The notes beneath the pieces were generated by a model. That model ran no database searches. It saw nothing but the letters and a program-made list of their open reading frames with translations, and was not told the DNA's origin. A stretch of 64,000 nt of DNA, taken from positions 310,001 through 374,000 of the forward strand of contig JAGUCH010000001.1 of NCBI GenBank assembly GCA_019096065.1, written 5' to 3'. This stretch comes from Paracyclopina nana (Eukaryota; Arthropoda; Copepoda; Cyclopoida; Cyclopettidae). Positions 1 through 12,300 of the stretch are shown here, one piece after another; positions within the stretch are counted from its first letter, which is position 1, and every line of letters begins with the position of its first letter. Position numbers and translations under genes: made by a program.

Positions 1-540
1 ATGTCGACTCGTCAAGAATTGTTTGCATTTTGGCAACTTTTCCTTGGCACTCAGCTTGAGTTTCCTCAATTTGCTTTTGTAAATAACTCATCTCCAAATC
101 ATTGCCATTAATGAGGATTTGTAATTGAGCAAGTTTGGCTTCTTCTTCCATTCGCTGTTTAGAAGCCATTTCCTCAAAGAGTTTAATTTTCTCAGCATTC
201 TCAGCTGATGCTTTGGACAGCTGACGCTGATTTTCATCTACTTGCAGTACTAACTTGTCAATGTCCACTTTCTGTGAAGTTCAAAAATTAGTGAAATTCA
301 AGCAGCCAGACATGAGGTGACTACCATTTTGGCTTCTTGCATTTTCAATGCATTGATTTGCTCATTTAGCTCCTTGTTGGCTTTCTTGACGATGCCAATC
401 TCAGCTTCTGTGTACTCAGCCAAGGAATCAATGCCATTTTGCAACTTGACATCCAGATTGGTGATCCTGTCAGCCTCCAAAGCTAAGCTGAGGCCACAAA
501 GTAAAAAAGGCAGTATGCTAATGTCCAGAAGCTTGGCCAT
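1..540 (-). CDS. secreted coiled-coil protein, partial at window edge
   Basis: Exon 1 is 540..325 (72 codons) and exon 2 is 271..<1, joined by a 53-bp GT-AG intron in phase 0; the gene runs off the window. The protein starts with a hydrophobic signal peptide (MAKLLDISILPFLLCGLSLA, then LEAD). The rest is rich in Glu, Lys, Gln and Leu with heptad-like spacing and no Pro, for example ITNLDVKLQNGIDSLAEY in exon 1 and the run around KLFEEMASKQRMEEEAKLAQ in exon 2, so a long secreted coiled coil is likely. The ATG at 540 is chosen because the signal peptide begins there. I do not recognise the family. A second small secreted-protein gene lies just upstream on the same strand. Splicing is read from the sequence; function is unknown. 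Confidence 0.72.
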
Positions 541-627
541 GACGAAAAAGTAACCATAGCCAAGTTGGGTAAAACAAAGCTCAGCAGCTGTCGCTGATGG
601 GGACTTCCAAGAAGTGAGAAACTGGAT

Positions 628-633
628 TTTATT
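628..633 (-). terminator. poly(A) signal AATAAA of the Cys-rich secreted-protein gene
   Basis: TTTATT on the plus strand reads AATAAA on the minus strand, 25 bases after the stop codon at 660..658. It lies about 90 bp upstream of the start of the next minus-strand gene, so the two genes are tightly packed but separately terminated. Confidence 0.6.
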
Positions 634-657
634 AGCTTAGAGTGTAGTAGTACAAAA

Positions 658-1111
658 TCAGTCATCAACTTGGCAATCGAGAGTGTCTTTGTCAATCCGG
701 AATTGTTGATTTTCGCAACCTTTGGGCTCGCAAGCAAAGCTTACTGTGACATTAGCCACAGCCACTGTCATAGAAGAGTTGAAAGAGCAGAAGAGGCATC
801 CGGAATAGCTCAAATCCTCCTGAAAGGTATGCTTTTTTTCTATGAAATCACTATAAATAAAGTAATTAAGTTACATATGATGTTTGGTTAGTGCATGGAC
901 AGTCCAAGGTTCTATTTTCATTGTCACCATTCTTGAGTAGGTCATTGCAAGGAGTTGGCAGGAATCCTCGATGTTTCCTGGAGCAAGGCCATTCTGACAG
1001 CTCAATGGCCTTTTTGCACTCATTCCTCACCACTCTGAGGCATTTTGGCCCTTTTTGGGCCTCACAGATTGCCAAAATGACAACAAGAGTCAAACAAAGG
1101 TGTGAATACAT
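658..1111 (-). CDS. small cysteine-rich secreted glycoprotein
   Basis: Two exons, 1111..875 and 819..658, joined in phase 0 by a 55-bp GT-AG intron (gtaact ... tttcag), give 132 residues. Residues 1-18 form a signal peptide (MYSHLCLTLVVILAICEA). The mature part has 11 cysteines (in PKCL, NECK, WPCS, TPCN, LDCPC, SGCLFC, FACE, KGCE and LDCQ) and four N-glycosylation sequons (NRT, NQT, NSS, NVT), so an extracellular disulphide-bonded protein is likely. The odd cysteine number leaves one unpaired or points to a dimer. I do not recognise the family. A TATA-like CATAAAAG lies about 35 bp upstream and AATAAA follows the stop. It is a tandem neighbour of the secreted coiled-coil gene, with no detectable sequence similarity between them. 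Confidence 0.75.
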
Positions 1112-1145
1112 TTTATGAATGCACCAAAAGCATTATCTCAGGACC

Positions 1146-1153
1146 CTTTTATG
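1146..1153 (-). promoter_or_regulatory. TATA-like box
   Basis: The minus strand reads CATAAAAG about 35-42 bp before the ATG at 1111. This spacing predicts transcription starting only some 5-10 bases before the start codon, so a very short leader. Confidence 0.45.
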
Positions 1154-1333
1154 CCCTTATCCAAAGCACAGTGGGTAAAAAGGTCATCCAAAAGTAACAA
1201 ACATAAGTACCTTGAAAAGAAAAAACTATTAAAAAATGTTAGTCCATCTTCGATAGTTTAGATTTTGGCAATTTTTTGATAGTCAAGCTATGATGTGAAT
1301 TAATGAAGGCAGGAAATGCTCATATTGAATGTT

Positions 1334-1339
1334 TTTATT
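1334..1339 (-). terminator. poly(A) signal overlapping the zinc-finger stop codon
   Basis: The TAA stop (1340..1338) shares its last two bases with AATAAA (1339..1334). If used, the mRNA would have a 3' UTR of only about 15-30 bases. No other AATAAA was noticed in the next 100 bases, where the nearest similar run is weak. Confidence 0.5.
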
Positions 1340-2747
1340 AGCTATGCTTGACATTCATGTGGATTTTGAGGTAGAAATGACTGGCAAACTTTTTGTCACA
1401 CCTGTCACACCTGAAGCCTTGCAGATGCTGCCCTATCACATGATTGCTCAAGCTTTGCTTGGTACTGAAGCCTTTTTGGCAGTGCTCACACCTGAAGGTC
1501 CTCACTCCCTTGTGCACAGTCTGGATGTGGTCCTTCATGTAGTACTGGCTGCTCAAGAGCTTGCCACAAATGTTGCACTTGCAGCTTTTCCCAGGCCTGG
1601 TTTTCCTGTGCTTCAGCTGGTAATGCCTGCTTAGGTACTTTTCCTGCCTGAAGTAGCAGTCACACTTGTCACATTTCACCCTGAACTTGCCCCCATGAAC
1701 ATTTTCCCTGTGTACTTGCAAATACTTCTCAGAGCTGAAGTGCTTCTCACAATAGTGGCAGTATTCCTTGTGGATCACAAGCACATGAGCATCGATGTAC
1801 TCACTCCTGGTGAAGCCTTTGTGGCAAATGGGACACTTGTGGGGGCCTTCAATGTGGTGCAATTTCTCTATGTGCTGATTCAGGCCTACAGGGGAGCTGG
1901 AGTGGTACATAGTGGGGCAAAAGGGGCAGAAAAAGGTGTCCAAGTTGTGGACAACCTTGTAGTGGTTGACTAGGACAGCTTTGGCGCCAAAAGGGGTGTG
2001 ACAAAGGAAGCAGGCATAATTGGCACTGTTCAAGGCTTCTTCTGGCTTTTGCAGGGCTGAAATGGCTTCTTCTGAGAGGGGGTCATGCTCTAGTTGGTCT
2101 TCATGGTGGGTGGTGGCTCTGACAGGTTGGAAGAAAGAGGTGTACTTGTCTTGGACATCTGGAGTGAGCTTTGCTTGTTTCAACCTAGAAGGTTGGCACT
2201 TGTCTTGAGCTCCTGAAGGTTGAACTGTTTGCCTTTGGATCACATTTGAGGGCTGAATATGTACGACTTTTTGCTCATCCCTTTGCTCCAGAGTGACAAG
2301 CATTCCTTTCTGAGCTGCTTTCTTCAATTCCAGAGCTGCATTGAGTTTGCTCTGCAAATTGGCTCTTTTTTTCAAGATATTCTGGGCATTGGTAGTGACA
2401 ATGACTTCAGGATCAGGCATGTTGCCTTGAACACTGACAATTTTCAATTGAAGCTCCTCTCCTTGATCCTCTTCAAGGATCTCAACATCATCTTGTTCTC
2501 CACTCTCTTCAACATCAATCCTCTCAAGATCTTCATGGTGGTCTTCTTTGGCTCTACACTCTTGATGACTTCTGTCATCTTCATCATGTAGAATCTCAAG
2601 ATCTTCAAAGCTTGTCTCACTAGGCTTTTTGGCTGATATGACTTCAACGACTTCAACTTCTTCTTCATCATCATCAAGGATGTCAATAGTTTCAATGGCA
2701 ATTTCAGGCGGCTCAGGCGAATCTGGAGGACGAATCGAGTCTTCCAT
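1338..2747 (-). CDS. C2H2 zinc-finger protein with eight fingers
   Basis: One uninterrupted exon codes for 469 residues. Residues 1-100 are very acidic (IDILDDDEEEVEVVEV, and EDQGEE further on) and could serve as a transcriptional or SUMO-interacting region. Residues 120-145 are basic and helical. Eight C2H2 fingers fill residues 246-468, starting CFLC, CPFC, CPIC, CHYC, CDKC, CNIC, CEHC and CDRC, each closed by H-x3/4-H. Finger 2 has a longer loop, and linkers between fingers are short or atypical rather than TGEKP. The protein ends one residue after the last finger. It is probably a nuclear DNA-binding factor; target and orthologue are unknown. It is divergent from fax, with 638 bp between the two start codons. 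The intron-free structure could reflect an ancient retrocopy, but the frame is intact. Confidence 0.88.
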   Translation of the reverse strand: MEDSIRPPDSPEPPEIAIETIDILDDDEEEVEVVEVISAKKPSETSFEDLEILHDEDDRSHQECRAKEDHHEDLERIDVEESGEQDDVEILEEDQGEELQLKIVSVQGNMPDPEVIVTTNAQNILKKRANLQSKLNAALELKKAAQKGMLVTLEQRDEQKVVHIQPSNVIQRQTVQPSGAQDKCQPSRLKQAKLTPDVQDKYTSFFQPVRATTHHEDQLEHDPLSEEAISALQKPEEALNSANYACFLCHTPFGAKAVLVNHYKVVHNLDTFFCPFCPTMYHSSSPVGLNQHIEKLHHIEGPHKCPICHKGFTRSEYIDAHVLVIHKEYCHYCEKHFSSEKYLQVHRENVHGGKFRVKCDKCDCYFRQEKYLSRHYQLKHRKTRPGKSCKCNICGKLLSSQYYMKDHIQTVHKGVRTFRCEHCQKGFSTKQSLSNHVIGQHLQGFRCDRCDKKFASHFYLKIHMNVKHS

Positions 2748-3385
2748 CTTTTCTTTACAGAGTCAGTACAAAAATTTCCAGCTTGTTTTGACGCTGCTCC
2801 AGGCAACGCGGGCAGGCGACAGCTGACGCAACTCGAGCCTGGCCTCTGATTGGCTCAAAAATCAGCTGACATAAAATTTAAAAATTCAAAAACAAGCGGC
2901 TAAACTCACATGCTAATTCCCGTTCAAATCAAGAGTCTTATTTCATAACTTGTTATCAAGGAATAATAAGACAAAACAATTCATATATTTATAATACTCT
3001 TACTCTTTCATAACTTGTGCTTAATATTATTTTTGAAGTTTACAGTAACTTTCAAAATAAATGAATTAATCTGTATTTATCAAATAATACTTTTACTTTT
3101 TAATAATTTTAATAATCAATCCTTTATTAAAAAAGGGTTATTTAAGGATCTTCATCAATATTTTGACAGGTTGTCCATAATTGAGAATCTTTATGGAAAT
3201 TGTTTACTCAATACACTGGAAAAATCTTTACTCAGTGCTTAATCAACAATTGCTCTCTATATAAAGAAGTAGCTTTCCCTTATTAAACCAAGGAGACCAT
3301 GTGAGCTCAAAAAAGAGAAAGCCAAAGGCGGCATCAGCTGACTAATTCCACAACAGCTGAAAGCATCATTTGAAGAAGAGCCAAA
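2748..3385. promoter_or_regulatory. divergent intergenic region between zinc-finger gene and fax
   Basis: This 638-bp AT-rich stretch separates two divergent start codons. It holds a good TATA box for the plus-strand gene (TATATAAAG at 3258-3266, 120 bp before the fax ATG). It also holds several CAGCTGA palindrome-type motifs, near 2818, 2868, 3337 and 3353. No open frame with coding character was seen. Confidence 0.5.
3258..3266 (+). promoter_or_regulatory. TATA box of fax homologue
   Basis: TATATAAAG lies about 120 bp upstream of the ATG at 3386 in an AT-rich context. It predicts a start near 3290 and a 5' UTR of about 95 bases. Confidence 0.5.
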
Positions 3386-6300
3386 ATGGACTCAACATCA
3401 TCATCAGTGGGCAAAATGCTTGGCATTGGCCTTGCAGCTGTGGCTGTCACCTCAGCTGGGGTCGCAGTGACTCAGCACTTTTTGGCCCAGGCAAAATGGA
3501 AGGCTCTCCGGAAAGCCTGGTCAGAGGCTGGCCCGGATGTGGTTGTACTGCACCAATTTCGCCGGCCTCCAAATTCACTGAGTATGTCTCCATTTCCTGC
3601 CAAGCTGGAGACTTTCCTGAGGATGGCCCAAATCAAGTATGTCTGTGACTATGACTGCCCCAGGCACGCCCTCACTGGCAAAAGCCCCTGGATGACCCTG
3701 AATGGCGTGGACTATCCGGATTCCCAACTGTGCCTGGAATTCCTCATGAAAAAGCACAACAAAGACCTTAGGTAGTTATTCTGCAAAAAATATCTGTTTT
3801 TTCAAGAGGGAGAATTCTATTGCTAGGACTCGAACCTCAGGCCTCTTGCATGTGAGCCCTGAGCCTAAATCTTTGCGCCAATGAGATGAATCATTGACTT
3901 TTAGTGCCCGCTCAAGTAAACTTAGACTTGCCTTGGACATCTAGATGAGTAATTTTTTCATTCTTTTTTAGCGCCCATTTGGGACCTAAGGAGAAGAGCA
4001 GCGCGCGCGCGCTCCGCGCGCTCCTCGAAGATCACTTGTACTGGATTCTCATGTTTGACCGCTACGTGGACAATCAGGGCAAGCATTTGACCCAATACTG
4101 GCCCGGAATGAGTGCGCTCGATGTCCGGATGGCAGTTCGAAAAATGAGTCAGCAAGTCTGGCACCAAGGCACTGGGCGCCACAACAAGGTAACTATTTAT
4201 ACCTAAAACATCCAATTTAGAAAAATTCAAACCTTTTGGCAGGGAAAATTAAAATTCAGAATGAAAAATTAGGCAAATTGGTTGTTCGAAAAACGCTCTC
4301 TTGAGTAATTCTTTCGGGTGAGTAATTTAAAATTCGGTGGCAATTCAAAATTCGGGAGAAGCTCAAATTTCGGGAAAAATTCAATTTTCTGGAGGAACTT
4401 TAATTCGGTAGCAATTTAAATTTTGGGAGCAATTCAAATTTCGGGAGCAATTCAAATTTCGGGAGCAGTTCAAATTTCGGGAGCAATTCAAATTTCGGGA
4501 GCAATTCAAATTTCGGGAGCAATTCAAATTTCGGGAGCAATTCAAATTTCGGGAGCAATTCAAATTTCGGGAGCAATTCAAATTTCGGGAGCAATTCAAA
4601 TTTCGGGAGCAATTCAAATTTCGGGAGCAAATCAAATTTCGGGAGCAATTCAAATTTCGGGAGCAATTCAAATTTCGGGTGCAATTCAAATTTCGGGTGC
4701 AATTCAAATTTCGGGAGCAATTCAAATTTCTGGTGTAATTCAAATTTCGGGAGTAACTCAAATTTCTGGTGTAATTCAAATTTCGGGAGTAACTCAAATT
4801 TCGGACGCAATTCAAATTTCGGGAGCAATTCTAATTTCGGGAGAAACTCAAATTTCGGGAGAAACTGGAATTTCGGGAAATTTTTTTCAAAATTGATGCT
4901 TACATGGAAACTTTAACAACGTTGCTGATGTATGTTTCTCTCAAATGTTTTAAAGGGCGATGTGCATCGGATGGGCGTGGAAGATTTGCAGAGTGTGTCC
5001 AACTTTTTGGGTGCCAAGCTCTATTTGATGGGCGGCGAAAATCCCACTGAATTGGACGCTGTCTTGTTTGCATTTATGTCTGTCATCCTCTACACATTCC
5101 CAGAGGACTCTGTCTTCAAAATTGTCATCGAAAAGAGACTGGGAAATCTGCTCCAGCACACCTATATGCGCGGTATATATAACGTTACTGGGACATAGAA
5201 TTGCACACCCGGGCTATTGGGACCCGAATGAACACGATCTATTTTAAGGCCCTTAGGCCTAGAAATTTCAACTTTTTAAATTTTTTTCATAAAATATAGG
5301 CCTTCAGGCCCCTCTGGGCCAAATTTCATAAAAATCCAAGGCCTTCATTTTTTTCATGTTTTATTGGGACATGAGCATGTGCAAATTGCTATTGGGACAT
5401 CAATCCACATGCACTGTTGGGACAAAAATGTGCAAATTGCTATTGGGACATATATGAACATGCACTATTGGGACCAAAATGTGCAAATTGCTAGTGGGAC
5501 ATCAATCCACATGCACTATTGAGACCAACATTATAAAATGCTATTGGGACTGAAATGAACATGCACTATTGTGACTAAAATTAACACTTTGGGCCAGTGG
5601 CCAGTAGACTTTGGGCCAGTAGACTTTGGGCCAGTAGACTTTGGGCCAGTAGACTTTGGGCCAGTAGACTTTGGGCCAGTAGACTTTGGTGCCAGTAGAC
5701 TTTGGGCCAGTAGACTTTGGGCCAGTAGACTTTGGGCCAGTAGACTTTGGGCCAGTAGACTTTGGGCCAGTAGACTTTGGGCCAGTAGACTTTGGGCCAG
5801 TAGACTTTGGGCCAGTAGACTTTGGGCCAGTAGACTTTGGGCCAGTAGACTTTGGGTAAATAAGTTTAAAGTAGGTTAATATCACTGAACTGTGAATTTG
5901 TGTTCTAATAGAAAGAGTGCTTTTCTCCCAATAGAAAGAGTGCTTTTGTCCCAATAAAAAGTGTGCTTTTGTCCCAATAAAAAGGTGTGCTTTTGTCCCA
6001 ATAAAAAGTGTGCTTTTGTCCCAATAAAAAGTGTGCTTTTGTCCCAATAAGAAAAGCTATAGAAATTAAGGAGGAGCCATAAATAGCCAATCATTTAATT
6101 ACCTCAACAAATCCCCACAATATGGGGTAAAACGATTTACTTTGCCTCACACTAGAAGTCAAGCTGCCTCAAATTATCAGCCACCACTGACATTTTGACT
6201 CAAATTTGACCCTATCAAGAATTCCGAGTTTCCTTAGCAGTTTATAAGTAGAATTACGCGATGCGCAAGTTTTCGCTCTTGCAAACCAATCATGAGTCAA

Positions 6301-9300
6301 AAGTTTGACTTTGCCTCACATTTTTGGTCCAATTGCCTCAAATTATCAGTCACTAATGACATTTTGACTCAAAATTGGCCTTATCAGGAATTTCGCGTTT
6401 TCTTAGCAGTACATTAGTAGAATTACGCGATGCGCAAGTTTTCGCTCTTGCAAACCAATGATGAGTCAAAAGTTTGACTTTGCCTCACATATAGAATCCT
6501 TTTGCCTCAAATTATTAGCCACTACTGACATTATGACTCAAAAATGACCCTGACAGGAGTTTCGAGTTTTCGTAGCTGTACACAAGAAGGAATACACGAT
6601 GCGCAAGGTTTAGGACTTGCAAACCAATCATGAGTCAAAAGTTTGACTTTGCCTCACATTTAGAATCCAATTGCCTCAAAATATCAGCCACTACTGACAT
6701 TTTGACTCAAAATTGACCTTATCAGGGATTTCGCGTTTTCTTAGCAGTACATTAGCAGAATTACGCGATGCGCAAGATTTGGCTCTAACAAAATAAGAAT
6801 GTGTCTAAAGTATGATTTTGCCTCACATTTTGAGTAGAATTGCCTCAAAATATCAGCCACTACTGACATGTTGACTCAAAATTGACCTTAACAAGGATTT
6901 CGCGTTTTCTTAGCAGTACATTAGCAGAATTACGCGATGCGCAAGTTTTCGGTCTAGAAAACCAATCATGAGTCAAAAGTTTGACTTTGCCTCACATTTA
7001 GAATCCAATTGCCTCAAAATATCAGCCACTACTGACATTTTGACTCAAAATTGACCTTATCAGGGATTTCGCGTTTTCTTAGCAGTACATTAGCAGAATT
7101 ACGCGATCCGCAAGATTTGGCTCTAACAAAATCAGAATGTGTCAAAAGTATGACTTTGCCTCACATTTTGGGTCCAATTGCCTCAAATTATTAGCCACTA
7201 CTGACATTTGGACTCAAAATTGACCTTATCAGAGATTTCCCGCTTTCTTAGCAGTACATTAGTAGAATTACGCGATGCGCAAGTTTTCGTTCTTGCAAAA
7301 CAATCATGAGTCAAAAGTTTGACTTTGCCTCACATTTAGAATCCTATTGCCTCAAATTATCAGTCACTACTGACATTTTGACTCAAAATTGACATTATCA
7401 GGGATTTCGCGTTTTCTTAGCAGTACATTAGTAGAATTACGTGATGCGCAAGATTTGGCTCTTGCAAACCAATCATGAGTCAAAAGTATGACTTTGCCTC
7501 ACATTTTGGGTCCAATTGCCTCAAATTATCAGCCACAACTGACATTTTGACTCAAAATTGACCTTAACAAGGATTTCGCGTTTTCTTAGCAGTACATTAG
7601 CAGAATTACGCGATGCGCAAGTTTTCGGTCTTGAAAACCAATCATGAGTCAAAAGTTTGACTTTGCCTCACATTTAGAATCCAATTGCCTCAAAATATCA
7701 GCCACTACTGACATTTTGACTCAAAATTGACCTTGCGTTTTCTTAGCAGTACATTAGCAGAATTACGCGATGCGCAAGATTTGGCTCTAACAAAATCAGA
7801 ATGTGTCAAAAGTATGACTTTGCCTCACATTTTGAGTAGAATTGCCTCAAAATATCAGCCACTACTGACATGTTGACTCAAAATTGACCTTAACAAGGAT
7901 TTCGCGTTTTCTTAGCAGTACATTAGCAGAATTACGCGATGCGCAAGTTTTCGGTCTAGAAAACCAATCATGAGTCAAAAGTTTGACTTTGCCTCACATT
8001 TAGAATCCAATTGCCTCAAAATATCAGCCACTACTGACATTTTGACTCAAAATTGACCTTATCAGGGATTTCGCGTTTTCTTAGCAGTACATTAGCAGAA
8101 TTACGCGATCCGCAAGATTTGGCTCTAACAAAATCAGAATGTGTCAAAAGTATGACTTTGCCTCACATTTTGGGTCCAATTGCCTCAAAATATCAGCCAC
8201 TACTGACATTTTCACTCAAAATTGACCTTATCCGGAATTTCTCGTTTTCTTAGCAGCACATTAGTAGAATTACGCGATGCGAAAGATTTGCCTCTAGCAT
8301 AAATCAGAATGTGTCAAAAGTGTGACTTTGCCTCACATTTTGGGTCCAATTGCCTCAAATTATCAGCAACTACTCACATTTTGACTCAAAATTGACCTTA
8401 TCAGGAATTTCGCGTTTTCTTAGCAGCACATTAATGGAATTCCGCGATGCGCAAGTTTTGGCTCTTGCAAACCAATCATGAGTCAAAAGTTAGAATCCTA
8501 TTGCCTCAAACTATCAGCCACAACCAACAGTTTGACTCAAGACCTTTCGTGTTCTCTTATGAGTTACGTGATGTGCAAGCTTTTGCTCTAGTTTTTTTAA
8601 GTTTGAGTTGGTTGCTTGGCCAAGTAGAAAAATGCACACTCTTTGTTGAGACATTCCTTCAAAGAGCCTTTTTGCCTCAAGTGTACTTGACATTATGTTA
8701 AAAGATGGTCCAAAATGGTCCCTGAGTCATAAAATGAGTCATAGATGGTCAAAGTCTTCAATTTGCATCTTTTAGACAAACTTGACTCAAGTACCAGAAA
8801 CATTTCTGAAGTTTGAGTTGCTAGCTTGGACAAGTAGAAAATGCACACTCCTTGTTGGGACATTACTTTGGTTGCTTGGCCAAGTAGGAAATTGCACACT
8901 CTTTGTTGGGACATTCCTTCAAAGAGCCTTTTTGCCTCAAGTAGACTTGACATATTGTTAAAAGGTGGTCCAAAATGGTCCCTGAGTCATAAAATGAGTC
9001 ATAGATGGTCAAAGTCTTCAATTTGCATCATTTAGACAAACTTGACTCATGTACCAGAAACATTTCTGAAGTTTGAGTTGCTAGCTTGGACAAGTAGGAA
9101 AATGCACACCCTTTATTGGGACATTCCTTCAAAGAGCCTTTTTGCCTCAAGTGTACTTGACATTATGTTAAAAGATGGTCCAAAATGGTCCCTGAGTCAT
9201 AAAATGAGTCATAGATGGTCAAAGTCTTCAATTTGAGTCATTTAGGCAAACTTGACTAATGTACCAGAATCATTTCTGAAATTTGAGTAGCTAGCTTGGA

Positions 9301-12300
9301 CAAGTAGGAAAATGCACACTCTTTATTGGGACATTCCTTCAAAGAGCCTTTTTGCCTCAAGTAGACTTGACATATTGTTAAAAGATGGTCCAAAATGGTC
9401 CCTGAGTCATAAAATGAGTCATAGATGGTCAAAGTCTTTAATTTGAGTCATTTAGGCAAACTTGAGTCATGTACCAGAATCATTTCTGAAGTTTGAGTTT
9501 CTAGCTTGGCCAAGTAGAAAAATGCACACTCTTTGTTGGGACATTCCTTCAAAGAGCCTTTTTGCCTCAAGTGTACTTGACATTATGTTAAAAGATGGTC
9601 CAAAATGGTCCCTGAGTCATAAAATGAGTCATAGATGGTCAAAGTCTTTAATTTGAGTCATTTAGGCAAACTTGAGTCATGTACCAGAATCATTTCTGAA
9701 GTTTGAGTTTCTAGCTTGGCCAAGTAGAAAAATGCACACTCTTTGTTGGGACATTCATTCAAAGAGCCTTTTTGCCTCAAGTGTACTTGACATTATGTTA
9801 AAAGATGGTCCAAAATGGTCCCAGAGTCATTAAATGAGTCATAGATGGTCAAAGTCTTCAATTTGAGCTATAGGCAAACTTGACTCAAGTACCAGAATCA
9901 TTTCTGAAGTTTGAGTTTCTAGCCTGGTCAAGTAGAAAAATGCACACTCTTTGTTGGGACATTCCTTCAAAGAGCCTTTTTGCCTCAAGTGTACTTGACA
10001 TTATGTTAAAAGATGGTCCAAAATGGTCCCTGAGTCATAAAATGAGTCATAGATGGTCAAAGTCTTCAATTTGCATCATTTAGACAAACTTGACTCAAGT
10101 ACCAGAAACATTTCTGAAGTTTGAGTTGCTAGCTTGGACAAGTAGAAAATGCACACTCCTTGTTGGGACATTACTTTGGTTGCTTGGCCAAGTAGGAAAT
10201 TGCACACTCTTTGTTGGGACATTCCTTCAAAGAGCCTTTTTGCCTCAAGTAGACTTGACATATTGTTAAAAGGTGGTCCAAAATGGTCCCTGAGTCATAA
10301 AATGAGTCATAGATGGTCAAAGTCTTCAATTTGCATCATTTAGACAAACTTGACTCATGTACCAGAAACATTTCTGAAGTTTGAGTTGCTAGCTTGGACA
10401 AGTAGGAAAATGCACACCCTTTATTGGGACATTCCTTCAAAGAGCCTTTTTGCCTCAAGTGTACTTGACATTATGTTAAAAGATGGTCCAAAATGGTCCC
10501 TGAGTCATAAAATGAGTCAAAGATGGTCAAAGTCTTCAATTTGAGTCATTTAGGCAAACTTGACTAATGTACCAGAATCATTTCTGAAATTTGAGTAGCT
10601 AGCTTGGACAAGTAGAAAAATGCACACTCTTTATTGGGACATTCCTTCAAAGAGCCTTTTTGCCTCGAGTGGACTTGACATAATGTTAAAAGATGGTCCA
10701 AAATGGTCCCAGAGTCATTAAATGAGTCATAGATGGTCAAAGTCTTCAATTTGAGCTATAGGCAAACTTGACTCAAGTACCAGAATCATTTCTGAAGTTT
10801 GAGTTTCTAGCCTGGTCAAGTAGAAAAATGCACACTCTTTGTTGGGACATTCCTTCAAAGAGCCTTTTTGCCTCAAGTGTACTTGACATTATGTTAAAAG
10901 ATGGTCCAAAATGGTCCCTGAGTCATAAAATGAGTCATAGATGGTCAAAGTCTTCAATTTGAGTCATTTAGGCAAACTTGACTAATGTACCAGAATCATT
11001 TCTGAAATTTGAGTAGCTAGCTTGGACAAGTAGAAAAATGCACACTCTTTATTGGGACATTCCTTCAAAGAGCCTTTTTGCCTCGAGTGGACTTGACATA
11101 ATGTTAAAAGATGGTCCAAAATGGTCCCAGAGTCATTAAATGAGTCATAGATGGTCAAAGTCTTCAATTTGAGCTATAGGCAAACTTGACTCAAGTACCA
11201 GAATCATTTCTGAAGTTTGAGTTTCTAGCCTGGTCAAGTAGAAAAATGCACACTCTTTGTTGAGACATTCTTTCAAAGAGCCTTTTTGCCTCAAGTAGAC
11301 TTGACATTATGTTAAAAGATGGTCCAAAATGGTCCCTGAGTCATAAAATGAGTCATAGATGGTCAAAGTCTTCAATTTGCATCATTTAGACAAACTTGAC
11401 TCATGTACCAGAAACATTTCTGAAGTTTGAGTTGCTAGCTTGGACAAGTAGGAAAATGCACACCCTTTATTGGGACATTCCTTCAAAGAGCCTTTTTGCC
11501 TCAAGTGTACTTGACATTATGTTAAAAGATGGTCCAAAATGGTCCCTGAGTCATAAAATGAGTCAAAGATGGTCAAAGTCTTCAATTTGAGTCATTTAGG
11601 CAAACTTGACTAATGTACCAGAATCATTTCTGAAATTTGAGTAGCTAGCTTGGACAAGTAGAAAAATGCACACTCTTTATTGGGACATTCCTTCAAAGAG
11701 CCTTTTTGCCTCGAGTGGACTTGACATAATGTTAAAAGATGGTCCAAAATGGTCCCAGAGTCATTAAATGAGTCATAGATGGTCAAAGTCTTCAATTTGA
11801 GCTATAGGCAAACTTGACTCAAGTACCAGAATCATTTCTGAAGTTTGAGTTTCTAGCCTGGTCAAGTAGAAAAATGCACACTCTTTGTTGAGACATTCTT
11901 TCAAAGAGCCTTTTTGCCTGAAGTAGACTTGACATATTGTTAAAAGATGGTCCAAAATGGTCCCTGAGTCATAAAATGAGTCATAGATGGTCAAAGTCTT
12001 TAATTTGAGTCATTTAGGCAAACTTGAGTCATGTACCAGAATCATTTCTGAAGTTTGAGTTTCTAGCTTGGCCAAGTAGAAAAATGCACACTCTTTGTTG
12101 GGACATTCATTCAAAGAGCCTTTTTGCCTCAAGTGTACTTGACATTATGTTAAAAGATGGTCCAAAATGGTCCCAGAGTCATTAAATGAGTCATAGATGG
12201 TCAAAGTCTTCAATTTGAGCTATAGGCAAACTTGACTCAAGTACCAGAATCATTTCTGAAGTTTGAGTTTCTAGCCTGGTCAAGTAGAAAAATGCACACT

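Noticed and set aside
4381-4896. Three overlapping repetitive reading frames of about 140-157 codons (GAIQIS, SRNLNC and LLPKFE repeats)
   Set aside because: They are products of the 18-bp tandem array inside fax intron 2, open on both strands simply because the unit is a multiple of three.
5541-6094. Reading frames of STGPKSTGPK and GPVDFGPVDF type
   Set aside because: Artefacts of the 15-bp and 23-bp arrays in the fax insertion; frames shift at the one-base insertion near 5687 and no start context or splice sites support them.
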